A stretch of 64,000 bases of DNA, taken from Euleptes europaea. Its lineage: Eukaryota > Chordata > Lepidosauria > Squamata > Sphaerodactylidae. Location: contig NC_079325.1 of assembly GCF_029931775.1 (NCBI RefSeq), positions 53,056,286 through 53,120,285 of the forward strand. Reading direction: 5' to 3'. Each line of letters starts with the position of its first letter. Positions within the stretch are counted from its first letter, which is position 1. This document shows positions 23,040 to 32,625 of the stretch, piece after piece. Position numbers and translations under genes: made by a program. Under the pieces are notes generated by a model. The model saw only the letters and a list, made by a program, of their open reading frames with translations. It was not told the origin of the DNA and ran no database searches.

Positions 23040-24260
23040 ACACTTCATGTCTATTATATCTACAATTCTTTAAGAAGCCCTGTAAGGAACAGCTGTCAAC
23101 ATTACAACGATATTACAGGGAACCTTTCTAGGAGGAGGAGGAGGAAGAAGCAAACAAACAGAGGAGTGGTCACATTTGAAACAACAGCCCAGCAAGGTCC
23201 TGTACAGAATGTGATTGCTGTACATCTAACACCTTTGGCTATTCAACTAGCTTCTAGAGTCTGTGATGCCTGTTAACTTCTAACATAAAAAGACTGCACA
23301 GCAGGGTCTAAAAATCTGAACTTGGAAAATCTGCTTTTTCTCTCCTTTCACATTTTTTAAATAAATCTATCTGATGAAGATCTCTGTTGAACTCTAAAGC
23401 TTGCACAATGTTTTGTGTCATCTGGTTTGTTCTCAATAAAAGGTACTGCATGGATTTTGTTTCCTTTTCTTGGTTCTGCCTTGGCCAATACAGTGGTTTA
23501 CAACTATTTCCTGGACCATGTGACAACATGAAGGTGTGGTGGAAACTGCAGAAGACTACTGCAATCAAGAGGAGGTAGATGGAGATCAATGCAGCCCTTC
23601 TCCATGTGAGAGCACTATAAATAATGAGCACCTGGTGATGGGAAACTAAATAAATCTGGCTTTGCTCTCTGCTGAAAAGAAGGAGGCCAGACAAGAGTGA
23701 CGCTCGGGTCACTGGTAAGAAGAATTGCCTGCAAAAGGAGGATGAGCTGCCTGACAGGAGGTGTGACTTCACGGAGTGGTTTGCTTGCCTCCCAAAGAGG
23801 ACTTCCCATCTTATTAAGGTCATTGGACTGGGTAAAGGGTTGTTCTCTGTTAATAAAGCTGCATACCTTTTTGTCACTAATAATTGCCTGTTGAAATTCG
23901 TTCTTGAACCATGGGTAATACAGGAGGCCTGCTGCCCGTCAGAGCAGGCAGAAGGTCTGACCTTGTGAATTAGCCTCAGCAGGAAATCTGACTTTCTTAT
24001 CTATACTATAGCCATGCTTGCATGCTTGGCACGGCTGCAGAGGCTAATGATAGAACTGAATTGAAATGTCACACAATTACCTGCCCATCCAAAGCCACAG
24101 AGTTCTACTAGACAGACCGAAGCACGCGGCTTTAAGAAGCCCCGCCCCTACTGCTCTCTAAAGTGTGTGGTTATAGGATGCGTGGAGATCATGCTGTAGG
24201 GCAAGGAATTGTCATTGTATTTAGAAAGTGGACTGTTTTCCAGTTCATGGTTGATTTGTT
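23040..24260. other. BBLN-PTGES2 intergenic, no gene seen
   Basis: In human a lipocalin gene (LCN2) lies in this interval. I looked for lipocalin motifs and spliced exons here and found none. The reading frames present, the longest 189 codons on the minus strand at 23308-23877, resemble no family I know. Confidence 0.4.
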
Positions 24261-24266
24261 AGCACA

Positions 24267-24590
24267 CGTGCGGCGGGGTGAGGAAGCTTTCTTGGCAAAT
24301 CAAATCGGGAAGATTGACAATTAGAAGTAAGATCCAATGATTTAAACTTATCGCAGCTTTGCAACCTGCCCTATCTATAATTCCAGAGGGGGTGAGGGGC
24401 TGTGGCTCAGTGGTAGAGCAATCTGTTTGGCATGCAGAAAGTCCAGGTTCAGTCCCTGGCATTAAAGGGACTAGGCAAGTAGGTGATGTGAAAGACCCTG
24501 GAGAGCCGCTGTTGGTCTGAGTAGACAATACTGACTTTGATGGACCAAGGGCCTGATTCAGTAGAAGGCAGTTTCATATGTGTTCAGAGG
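24267..24590 (+). repeat. Left arm of a 320-bp inverted repeat pair
   Basis: Bases 24267-24397 (GCGGCGGGGTGAGGAAGCTT onward) plus a tRNA-derived SINE (24398-24585, head GGGGCTGTGGCTCAGTGG) recur in reverse orientation at 28993-29325. The 130 bases outside the SINE are also over 90% alike, so this is more than two SINEs of one family. Confidence 0.75.
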
Positions 24591-24712
24591 GGTAGTTAGC
24601 TGTGCTAGTCTATTGCAGCCATATCAAACTGGCGCCCAGGACACCATAAAGACTAACAAAATCCATTCCAACATAAGCTCCCACAAGTTGCAGATCGCTT
24701 CATGAGATGCTT
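24587..24712 (+). repeat. Sauropsid repeat related to the tandem array unit
   Basis: GGGGTAGTTAGCTGTGCTAG followed by AAAGACTAACAAAATCCATT and GCTTCATGAGATGC resembles, in diverged form, the element that makes up the array at 25.5-26.7 kb (which shows GCCGTGTTAGTCTG and AAAGACTAACAA). Confidence 0.6.
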
Positions 24713-24905
24713 GGGGTTGCCAACTCCAGGCTGGGAAATTCCTGAAGATTTGTGAGTGGAGCCTGGGGAGGGCAAGGCTTGAGGAGTGGAGGGATCTTGG
24801 CCGGGTATAATACCATACAGTCCCCCCCTCCAAAGCATCCACTTTCTCCAGGGGAAGTGATCTCTGTGGAGATCAGTTGTAATTCCACGTGGTTTGTAGA
24901 CAGGC
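24712..24905 (-). mobile_element. GGGTTGCCA-type small DNA element, eroded
   Basis: It begins GGGGTTGCCAACTCCAGGCT, has the GGAGCCTGGGGAGGGC and TCTCCAGGGGAAGTGATCTC blocks found in other copies, and lacks a clear right end. The family ends at other copies in an inverted TGGCAACCCT. Confidence 0.65.
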
Positions 24906-25044
24906 AGAGGAGGATTACCGTAATATAAAATCAGATTTTGATCCAGGGCCCAGCAGTGTGAAGCCGGATGGACCCAATGAGGGCAGTGCCCGGCCTTCAA
25001 AGAGGTATAGCTGAACTGATTAACATCTCTAAAGGGTGGCTTTA

Positions 25045-25165
25045 CTTCATGTATACCTTGCCTTTCTCCTCAGTACGGACCCAAGGTGGTTTACATCATC
25101 CATTCTTCTCTCCTCCATTTTATCCTCACAACAACCCTGTGAGGTAAGTTAGGCTGAGTGTGTTG
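25045..25165 (-). repeat. SINE body fragment
   Basis: Reversed short tRNA SINE: CCTCCATTTTATCCTCACAA and CCTGTGAGGTAAGTTAGGCT. Confidence 0.6.
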
Positions 25166-25169
25166 GAAG

Positions 25170-25475
25170 AGAGGGTTACGGATACCGTGGACCACCAAAA
25201 GAAAAACCAAATCTGTGGGTTCTAGATCAAATCAAGCCTGAACTGACCCTAGAAGCTAAAATGACTAAACTGAGGCTGTCGTACTTTGGTCACATTACGA
25301 GAAGACAAGAGTCACTGGAAAAGACAGCCATGCTAAGAAAAGTTGAGAGCAGCAGGAAAAGAGGAAGACCCGACAAGAGATGGGTGGACGCTATAAAGGC
25401 AGCCACAGCCCTCACTTTGCAAGACCTGAGCAAGGCTGTTAAGGATAGGACACTATGGAGGACACTGATCCATAG
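25170..25475 (+). mobile_element. Bov-B LINE 3' coding end (left part)
   Basis: It encodes MTKLRLSYFGHITRRQESLE, then SSRKRGRPDKRWVDAIKAAT and LSKAVKDRTLWRTLIH. This matches the C-terminal end of Bov-B/RTE LINEs (KLRWFGHVMRR..LEK, GRRRRGRQRMRWLDGI, REAWRAAVHG). It stops at 25475, where a 1.24-kb insertion begins. The remaining 3' tail continues at 26719. Confidence 0.85.
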
Positions 25476-26718
25476 TAGTAGAAAAGGGCAAGAGTCCAGT
25501 AGCACCTTAAAGACTAACAAGAATATTTTCTGGCAGGGTAGGAGCTTTTTTCTGGCAGGGTATGAGCAAACCGACCCCTAAACTAAAAAATCTTGCAAGA
25601 GCCCAGTAGCCCCTTAAAGACTAACAAGAATATTTTCTGGCAGGGTAGGAGCTTTTTTCTGGCAGGGTATGAGCAAACAGACCCCTAAACTAAAAAATCT
25701 TGCAAGAGTTTAGTAGCACCTTAAAGACTAACAAAAATATTTTCTGGCAGGGTAGGAGCTTTTTTTTCTGGCAGGGTAGGAGCAAACCGACCCCTAAACT
25801 AAAAAAATCTTGCAAGAGCCCAGTAGCCCCTTAAAGACTAACAAGAATATTTTCTGGTAGGGTAGGAGCTTTTTCTGGCAGGGTAGGAGCAAACCGACCC
25901 CTAAACTAAAAAATCTTGCAAGAGCCCAGTAGCCCCTTAAAGACTAACAAGAATATTTTCTGGCAGGGTAGGAGCTTTTTTCTGGCAGGGTATGAGCAAA
26001 CAGACCCCTAAACTAAAAAATCTTGCAAGAGTTTAGTAGCACCTTAAAGACTAACAAAAATATTTTCTGGCAGGGTAGGAGCTTTTTTTTCTGGCAGGGT
26101 AGGAGCAAACCGACCCCTAAACTAAAAAAATCTTGCAAGAGCCCAGTAGCCCCTTAAAGACTAACAAGAATATTTTCTGGCAGGGTAGGAGCTTTTTCTG
26201 GCAGGGTAGGAGCAAACCAACCCCTAAACTAAAAAATCTTGCAAGAGCCCAGTAGCCCCTTAAAGACTAACAAGAATATTTTCTGGTAGGGTAGGAGCTT
26301 TTTTCTGGCAGGGTATGAGCAAACCAACCCCTAAACTAAAAAATCTTGCAAGAGCCCAGTAGCCCCTTAAAGACTAACAAGAATATTTTCTGGTAGGGTA
26401 GGAGCTTTTTTCTGGCAGGGTATGAGCAAACCGACCCCTAAACTAAAAAAATCTTGCAAGAGTCCAGTAGCCCCTTAAAGACTAACAAAAATATTTTCTG
26501 GCAGGATATGAGCAAACCGACCCCTAAACTAAAAAATCTTGCAAGAGTCCAGTAGCACCTTAAAGACTAACAAGAATATTTTCGGGCAGGGTAGGAGCTT
26601 TCGTGAGCCACAGGCTCACGAAAGCTCCTACCCTGCCCGAAAATATTTTTGTTAGTCTTTAAGGTGCTACTGGACTCTTGCCCTTTTCTGCTCCTGCAGA
26701 CAGACTAACACGGCGACC
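25476..26718. repeat. Inserted tandem array (about 107 bp x 11) with terminal hairpin
   Basis: The motif GACTAACAA begins at 25512, 25619, 25726, 25836, 25942, 26049, 26159, 26265, 26372, 26480 and 26565. Spacings are 106-110, with a last one of 85. Units carry TATTTTCTGGCAGGGTAGGAG, ACCCCTAAACTAAAAAA and CAAGAGCCCAGTAGCCCC. Spacings 107-110-106 repeat, so 25619-25941 and 25942-26264 are two 323-bp higher-order units that differ at about two bases. The array ends in a hairpin (listed separately). The 13-base CACTGATCCATAG occurs at 25463-25475 and 26719-26731, so all of it lies between target duplications inside a Bov-B LINE. Confidence 0.92.
26541..26681. repeat. Near-perfect hairpin, 69-bp arms, 3-nt loop
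   Basis: The left arm 26541-26609 and right arm 26613-26681 are reverse complements with one mismatch by my reading (GAATATTTT against AAATATTTT). The loop is 26610-26612. The centre reads CGTGAGCCACAGGCTCACG. The right arm continues into CTTTTCTGCTCCTGCAGACA, the reversed true end of the element family. Confidence 0.92.
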
Positions 26719-26745
26719 CACTGATCCATAGGGTCGCCATGAGTC
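26719..26745 (+). mobile_element. Bov-B LINE 3' end (right part)
   Basis: After the second CACTGATCCATAG copy the LINE resumes with GGGTCGCCATGAGTC, the Bov-B tail that many SINEs here share. It then breaks off in a run of C next to the PTGES2 CpG island. Confidence 0.75.
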
Positions 26746-27230
26746 CCCCCCCCCCGCAAGACCAGTCTGCAGGGCTGCAAACGCCGGGCACGTGCACTCG
26801 CGAGCCAGTCCCGCAGCGGGACGCGCGGGGCTCTCCCCCACGTGACCGCGGAGGGGCGTGGCGCCTGCCAGCCCTCCCCCCCCCGCCGGAGCGGCCGCCC
26901 GGCGTGACGCCGGCGTGGTTGCCGGGCCCGCCCGCGCCGCTTGCGTCGCAGAGCCAAGATGGCCGCGTGGGGCGGCGGGCGGCTCCCGGGGCTGCTGCGC
27001 GGCGCGGCCGTGGCGCGGGAGGCTTGGAGCGGGGCCCGGCGCGGGTCCTCCTGCGGGGTCAGGGGCGGCGGGGCCGGGAAGGGGAGCCCCTTGCTGCTGG
27101 GGGCCGCCTTCGCCCTGGGCGGCTCCTTGGGCCTCTACCAGACCCTGCGGCATCGCACCCGAGGCCGGGAGCAGCTGGCGGAGCAGCAGGCCGCCAAGGT
27201 AACAACGCGCACCGCGCCGTCAGGGCAAAG
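26740..27230 (+). promoter_or_regulatory. PTGES2: PTGES2 CpG-island promoter
   Basis: A strongly GC- and CpG-rich island spans the PTGES2 start codon. A palindromic E-box CACGTG lies at 26839-26844, about 115 nt upstream of the ATG, next to a GGGCGTGG GC box. No TATA box was seen. The island begins only about 10 bases after the end of a Bov-B LINE that carries a large tandem-repeat insertion, so the upstream boundary of the promoter is repeat DNA. Confidence 0.7.
26959..27198 (+). CDS. PTGES2: PTGES2 exon 1, start and membrane segment
   Basis: PTGES2 (prostaglandin E synthase 2) is a membrane-associated protein with a thioredoxin-like and a GST-C-like domain, reported to isomerise prostaglandin H2 to E2 and to bind haem and glutathione. 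The ATG in AAGATGG at 26959 opens 80 codons. Residues 1-42 are rich in Arg, Gly and Ala, like a targeting leader. Residues 43-62 (SPLLLGAAFALGGSLGLYQT) are a likely membrane segment, followed by a basic stretch. The exon ends in phase 0 at AAG|GTAACA. A TTG 18 nt upstream is in frame but has no support as a start. The joined seven-exon protein is 362 residues; human has about 377. Confidence 0.92.
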
Positions 27231-27384
27231 GTGTGACGGCACCCCAGAGATCTCCCGGGAACAATTGGCTTCCAGACTGCCCGGGAAGGGATTTCTGCCC
27301 AGCTACAAGCCTGCTCTGTGCACTGGGTCACTGGGCTAAGAGTCATTTATTCATGGAAGCCATTTATTCAAGCCGCTTATTCAT

Positions 27385-28226
27385 GGGAGGTTTTGCATTG
27401 GATTTGTCACTCTGCAGATGCACGTTTCCCCCATCTGAATTCTCAAAACTCTGCATGGGGGGGCTTATGGTTGAGTTTTGAGAACATGGATAGGGGAAAA
27501 GTGCATCTAAAGCAGTGATTCCCAACCCTTTTTTGACCAGGGACCACTAGAACTTTTTTGTTCGGTGCAGGGACCCCAAGGTTCAAAATAAAAATTCTGA
27601 GAATTTGAAAATAAACTTTAATCATAACTGTTAGTTAAACATTAAGCTTAGAATAATATTTGATATATTTATTTATTTATTTATTTATAATAGAGAACTT
27701 TTAATTGAAAATATTAATTTATTATGGGTTTATAACTTTGTTTCGCGGACCTTAATTTAGTTCTCGCAGACCCCTGGGGGTCCACGGACCCCTGGTTGGG
27801 AACCAGTGATCTAAAGAGTGGCAAATCCAGTGCAAAACCTTCTACAATATCCAGTGCAAAACCTTCCATGAATAAATGGCCTTAATGCACGGGAGGTTTT
27901 GCCTTGGATTTGCTGCTCTCTAGATGCACATTTTCCCCACCTGAATCCTCAAAACTCTGCATGGGGGGGGGGCTTATGGTTGAGTTTGGAGAATATGGAT
28001 AGGGAAAAAGTGCATCTAAAGAGTGGCAAATCCAAGGCAAAACCTTCCATGAATAAATGGCCTTATGCACGGGAGGTTTTGCCTTGGAGTTGCTGCTCTC
28101 TAGATGCACATTTTCCCCATCCGAATCCTCAAAACTCTGCATGGGGGGGGCTTATGGTTGAGTTTGGAGAATATGGATGGGGGAAATGTGCACCTAAAGA
28201 GTGGCAAATCCAAGGCAAAACCTCCC
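27385..28226. repeat. Tandem array of three palindromic units
   Basis: The units start at 27385, 27891 and 28071, each with GGGAGGTTTTGC, and end near 27867, 28048 and 28226 with the inverted GCAAAACCT(T/C)CC. Within each unit the left arm (GGATTTG..CTCTCTAGATGCAC, TTTCCCC, CTCAAAACTC) is the reverse complement of the right arm (GAGTTTGGAGAATATGGAT, GTGCATCTAAAGAGTGGCAA) at roughly 85%. About 25 bases with a G run separate the arms. Units are joined by GAATAAATGGCCTT. The first unit is split by a hAT-like element. Confidence 0.88.
27513..27808 (+). mobile_element. Non-autonomous hAT-like element, perfect 8-bp TSD
   Basis: The 296-bp element has ends CAGTGATTCCCAACCC and GGTTGGGAACCAGTG, inverted repeats. 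Identical 8-base ATCTAAAG copies flank it (27505-27512 and 27809-27816), the target size of hAT elements. It carries no transposase and holds an (ATTT)n tract. It entered unit 1 of the palindromic array. Confidence 0.92.
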
Positions 28227-28347
28227 CTGCGTAAATGGCCGTGGAGCGTCAGAGTGAAAGATACACAAGGATAGGAGAAACGGGACGAAACTGCAACTGT
28301 GCTGAGTTGCCTTTCTGTCTGTAATGCAATCAGATATGCATAACTTG

Positions 28348-28678
28348 TTTTTGTTTTGTTTTTATATATTTTTTAAATTATTTTTCTTTAATACAAGAAA
28401 AAAAGTAATGATTGAAAAATATAATGACTTCCCCCTACTTCTCTCCCATCCGATAATTAATTGTATGTACTTTTGATTACACATTTTAATCCCTAAAGTA
28501 TATTAATTAACATATGATTATCTTATCTTAACTATGGATAATAATATTAAAACTTAATGCAATCACTCTACCAAATCTATAATAGAGATTAAATCAAAGA
28601 ATATCCTTTAAACGATCCCATTAAAAAATAATTTTCACAATAAAGTCTCCACGCCTCCCGTTCCCCCCCAAAATTGTG
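28348..28678 (-). mobile_element. Truncated LINE 3' end, 17-bp perfect TSD
   Basis: An AT-rich 331-bp segment starts with T-rich DNA (a reversed A-rich tail). It is flanked by identical CAGATATGCATAACTTG at 28331-28347 and 28679-28695. The long perfect duplication and the tail mark target-primed retroposition on the minus strand. The body is non-coding and looks like an L1-type 3' UTR, which I cannot confirm. Confidence 0.8.
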
Positions 28679-28992
28679 CAGATATGCATAACTTGATGAT
28701 GTATCGTCATAACTTGAATTTGGATAAATATCTCTTCCCCAGTATAATCGGGACTCAGAGATTTCTGCCCATTAGGGCCTCTGAGTCAGCAGCTGCAAAT
28801 AAACTGTTTTCTTGATAACAATCTTGGGTCTCCCGCGAACCCCTGTTTTACTGCAACAAAGCCGACGACCCCTTTGCCTGTTCAGAGGGTGCTTAGAGCT
28901 TTCCTTCTGCCTTGCTTATTTTATTTTATTCCTTGCAATATCCTGCTGGGATATTGGGATCGCATGACCTTTAAGCAATGCTTGGAAGAACA

Positions 28993-29325
28993 CGCATGAA
29001 GCTGCCTTCTACTGAATCAGACCCCTGGTCCATCAAAGTCAGTATTGCCTACTCAGACCGGCAGCGGCTCTCCAGGGTCTCAGGCAGGGGTCTTTCACAT
29101 CACCCACTTGCCTAGTCCCTTTAACTGGAGATGCCGGGGATTGAACCTGGGACCTTCTGCACGCCAAGCGGATGCTGTACCCCTGAGCCACAGCCCCTTA
29201 CGCCCTCTGGAATTCTAGATAGGGCAGGTTGCAAAGCTGCAATAAGTTTAAATCATTGGATCTTACTTCTAACTGTCAATCTTCCTGATTTGATTTGCCA
29301 AGAAAGCTTCCTCACCCCGCCCCAT
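28993..29325 (-). repeat. Right arm of inverted repeat pair, with SINE
   Basis: A minus-strand tRNA-derived SINE (28993-29200; B box GGTTCAATCCC on the minus strand) is followed by about 125 bases matching 24267-24397 reversed (CTGGAATTCTAGATAGGGCA, AAGCTTCCTCACCCCGCCC). Confidence 0.75.
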
Positions 29326-30087
29326 GTGTACGTCTGCCGGCCACCAGTTTTTCAGCCACAAACTTCATGTAATGTTGATGCAGTAATATAAAATTGTCAG
29401 CGTCGCAATGCAAGGGAATGCACACCTGAACCATCGAGTAAAAAGAGCCCTCCTGCATCAGAGTGGCCCAGGGCTACTGAATTCAGCATCCTGTTCGCGA
29501 GGGGAGGAAGCCCCAAACCAGGGCACAAAAGAAAGAAGTCCTTCTTCCTGCAGTTTGGCTCCCAGCATCTGGTATTCCGAGATATAATGCCACTAAGCAT
29601 GGAAGCTCTATTCTGCTTCCTTGTTCAGCAGCTGCTGCTGAGCCTCCCCCTTGGAGTTAACTAATCCCCCTTTAAAACCGAGTAATCCAGCGGCCATTTC
29701 CGTGTTTTATCAGTGTCTTTCATAAACTAATTCTGTGCTGTGTAAAAAAATACTTTATGCCAATCCTCAGCCTACTGCTAATTGGCTTCTATATTGACTT
29801 CCAGACCAGAGGAAGAGACATATGTGTCTGTTATCACACCAGGCATAATTATATAAATATGTATCCTTTCCCATGAAGTTGTCTTTTTTCCATACCTGAA
29901 AAACTCCACCTAGAGAAAGTATTCCAACCCCTTAATTATTTGAGTTGCCCTTTTTCTGTACCTTATCTAGTGTTTAGCAATGGTTAGAATAGAGCAATGG
30001 TTAGAATAGAATTGTACATGGTAGTCAAGATGTGGTTCCATAGATTTAAATAAAGGCGTTGTGAATCTGGCTGTTTTGTCTTGGGGA

Positions 30088-30297
30088 GGAACCGTGGCTC
30101 AGTGGTAGAGCAGCTGCTTTGCATGCAGAAGGTCCCAGGTTCCATCCCCTGCATCTCCAGTTAAAGGGACTAGGCAAGTAGGTGATGTGAAGGACCTCTG
30201 CCTGAGACCCTAGAGAGCCGCTGCCGGTCTGAGTAGACAATACTGACTTTGATGGACCAAGGGTCTGATTCAGTAGAAGGCAGCTTCATGTGTTTTC
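30088..30297 (+). repeat. tRNA-derived SINE, full length
   Basis: The head is GAACCGTGGCTCAGTGGTAG with B box GGTTCCATCCC. The body ATCTCCAGTTAAAGGGACTA is followed by the end GGCAGCTTCATGTGTT. It is the best-kept copy of this family in the window. Confidence 0.85.
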
Positions 30298-30800
30298 ATA
30301 CCCTTCCTTTCCTAATAATCCCAAGGATAAAATTACCATTTTTTTCTTACATCTTGTCCATAACTTTTGTTATTATGCACAGGGTCTTTTAACAGTGGTT
30401 ATTGTTATGCTATCAATCAGTTTTTATCAGCCTAACTTACCTCACAAGATTGTTGTGAGGACAGAAAAGGAAAGGGGTGTGTGTATGCCATCCTGACCTT
30501 GGAGGAACAATGAAATAAAAAATGTAATATTCCTCCCTCCAAGGAGCTCAGGGTGGCATGTAAGGGTTTGCCTTTTCCTGTGTGCCCTCACAGCAACCCT
30601 ATGAGGTAGGTTAGGCTTAGAGGGTGAGTAATCCGAGGTCACCTAGTTCCAGTGAACTTCATGGCTCAGTTGTGTTTTTGAACCCTGGGCCTAGTCTGAT
30701 GCTATGCTGCTCCAACTGTAAATATGGAAATAATACTTGCCTGCTTTACATGGTGGAGAATAATTGAGAGATGTATATGAAGCACAGGGGAAATTTAATA

Positions 30801-31094
30801 CAGCGTGATGTAGTGGTTAAGAGCAGCGGATTCTAATCTGGAGAACTAGGTTCAATTCCCCACTCCCCACATGAAGCCTGCTGGGTGACCTTGGGCTGGT
30901 CACAGTTCTCTCCAAACTCTTTCAGTCCACGCGGAAGTAGAAAAGGGCAAGAGTCCAGTAGCACCTTAAAGACTAACAAAGTCCACGCAGAGGCAGGCAA
31001 TGGCAAACCACCTTCAAGCACCTCTTGCCTTGAAAACCCTACAGGGTCACCATAAGTCGGCTGCAACTTGACGGCACTTGACACCCACACACGG
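30801..31094 (+). repeat. tRNA SINE with Bov-B-type tail, carrying a 47-bp insertion
   Basis: The head (GTGATGTAGTGGTTAAGAGC) is followed by a tail (GGCAGGCAATGGCAAACCACC...CTTGACGGCACTTGACAC) identical in type to the 5S SINE tail. Bases 30933-30979 are a 47-bp piece of the same element as the array at 25.5 kb. It is flanked by AGTCCACGC on each side (30924-30932, 30980-30988). Confidence 0.85.
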
Positions 31095-31099
31095 TTTTA

Positions 31100-32620
31100 T
31101 ATTGTTCAGTATATACATTTTCTCTGTGACTAAGCTAATCAGAGTTTAATATGAGGTTGCCACCCTTTTTTATGGCAGACAGAAGTCCTGCAGATGTTGG
31201 TTTTCTTTGGCATGACGATGCAGTGATTGGGGGATGGGAGCTTTTACCTGTTGCATTTCTGCCCATCATGTGGCAGAGAAAAAAGCACAGGGGCTCTGCT
31301 AAGGGGGAGGTTGGAAGCCCCACTTTATGCTAACCTTAAAGATGAGCCAAGGATAACCAAGACCCATATTTCAGAATCTGTTCTGAGTGTTTTGTCAGGG
31401 TGAGAGCCCGGAACATGCCTTTCTCCTTGTCCCCAATTAACTTGTGTGCTAACTTGAAGGCAGCCCTCGGCAATAGTTCTCTCCCATGGCGTCTCTGTGG
31501 TGAAAGCTGGTCTACAGGCACAGCAAAATTAGGTGGCAGAATGGATCATACCATTCCTGGCTCTGCCATTCCATGTTTGAACACTCCCAAATGCAAAACA
31601 AATAAATTTCCCTGTCAGTAGAAAACTAGCCTAGCAGGAAATGGTCTGGAGGTCGGAGAACTTCTCTCTTTGTTGGTGCTAGTTTTTGTTTCCTCTTGCA
31701 AGAAACTTTTACACGGAGGGGCATTTGAATCTGGCATCTTTGCTTACAGTGTACTGGGATATAGGCCCCTTTCACATGTGCAGGAGAACATGGTGGGAAA
31801 GCCCTGAGGTAGTAGGACTGTTTCAGAGTGCAGGTGGTGGATTCTCGGTTTCCCTTCTTATAAGCCCCCCCAAACAAATGTTAACCTAATGTTAACTCCC
31901 CACACACAAATGTTTAAGTAGCTGCCTCCCTTTGCTTGTTGTTCTAGCATCCTCCTTGCAAGGAGTTCTAAACATAGGGAAGTCTTCCAAAATGTGGTCT
32001 TCCACCTGCCGTCTGAAGTGGTGCCGTCCAAGTATCTGTCATGTCTTCCCCTGGGCTGCCCTCTCTCTCTCTCTCTCCAGGATTTACCCCCTCATTCTGT
32101 GTGTGCCTGGCTTTTGCAGTGGAAAACAGAGGTTTACAGCAGAATGAGAAGTGCATTGACATCGTAACCCTTTGGGAAAACCACAGTTGGCCTGTCCATG
32201 TAGGAATAACATACTCTCCAGAAAGTCTTGTGCCGCTTAACTTTACCAGTCGTGCTGTCCCGTGCTTTGAAACAGGGTACTCTGCACTGCAGTGGGTATA
32301 ACACAAGGCAATTCAGAGGGCAGCTGATAGGGGCCGATTAGCAGAGGCCACTGGATTTCATGTGGCTCTTGAAAGAGAAACAGGCTTCTGCATTATAACA
32401 CGCTCAGTGCTTTGTCCCACTTCTAGAATAGTTGGGGGGCACCTCTGTGATCGGAGTTTGCACTTTTGACTATTGTTACAGTGTCAGCAAGGACAGGCTG
32501 AAACAAAACAGTTCTTTGAAGGGTGGATGTTAAAGGTTGACCTGCTGAGCATCAGAGCATCTTTACAGTGTTAGGCCTTGAATCTGCAGCAGGGGAAGTG
32601 ACAGCATATGTGTCATGCTA
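31100..32620. other. PTGES2 intron 1, no feature identified
   Basis: Only a CT dinucleotide tract (about 32060-32080) stands out. No exon with fitting phase was found. Confidence 0.4.
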
Positions 32621-32625
32621 GATAG

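Noticed and set aside
25512-26573. CRISPR-like array of regular repeats
   Set aside because: Units are about 107 bp and fully repeated with no unique spacers, and the genome is vertebrate. It is a tandem repeat.
22800-26700. Lipocalin gene (LCN2) between BBLN and PTGES2
   Set aside because: It is expected from human synteny, but no lipocalin motif or exon set is visible here.
26941-26958. In-frame TTG upstream of the PTGES2 ATG as start
   Set aside because: The ATG at 26959 has a good context and there is no evidence for non-AUG initiation.
26659-27153. 164-codon minus-strand frame over PTGES2 exon 1
   Set aside because: It is a CpG-island composition artefact, antisense to a proven exon.
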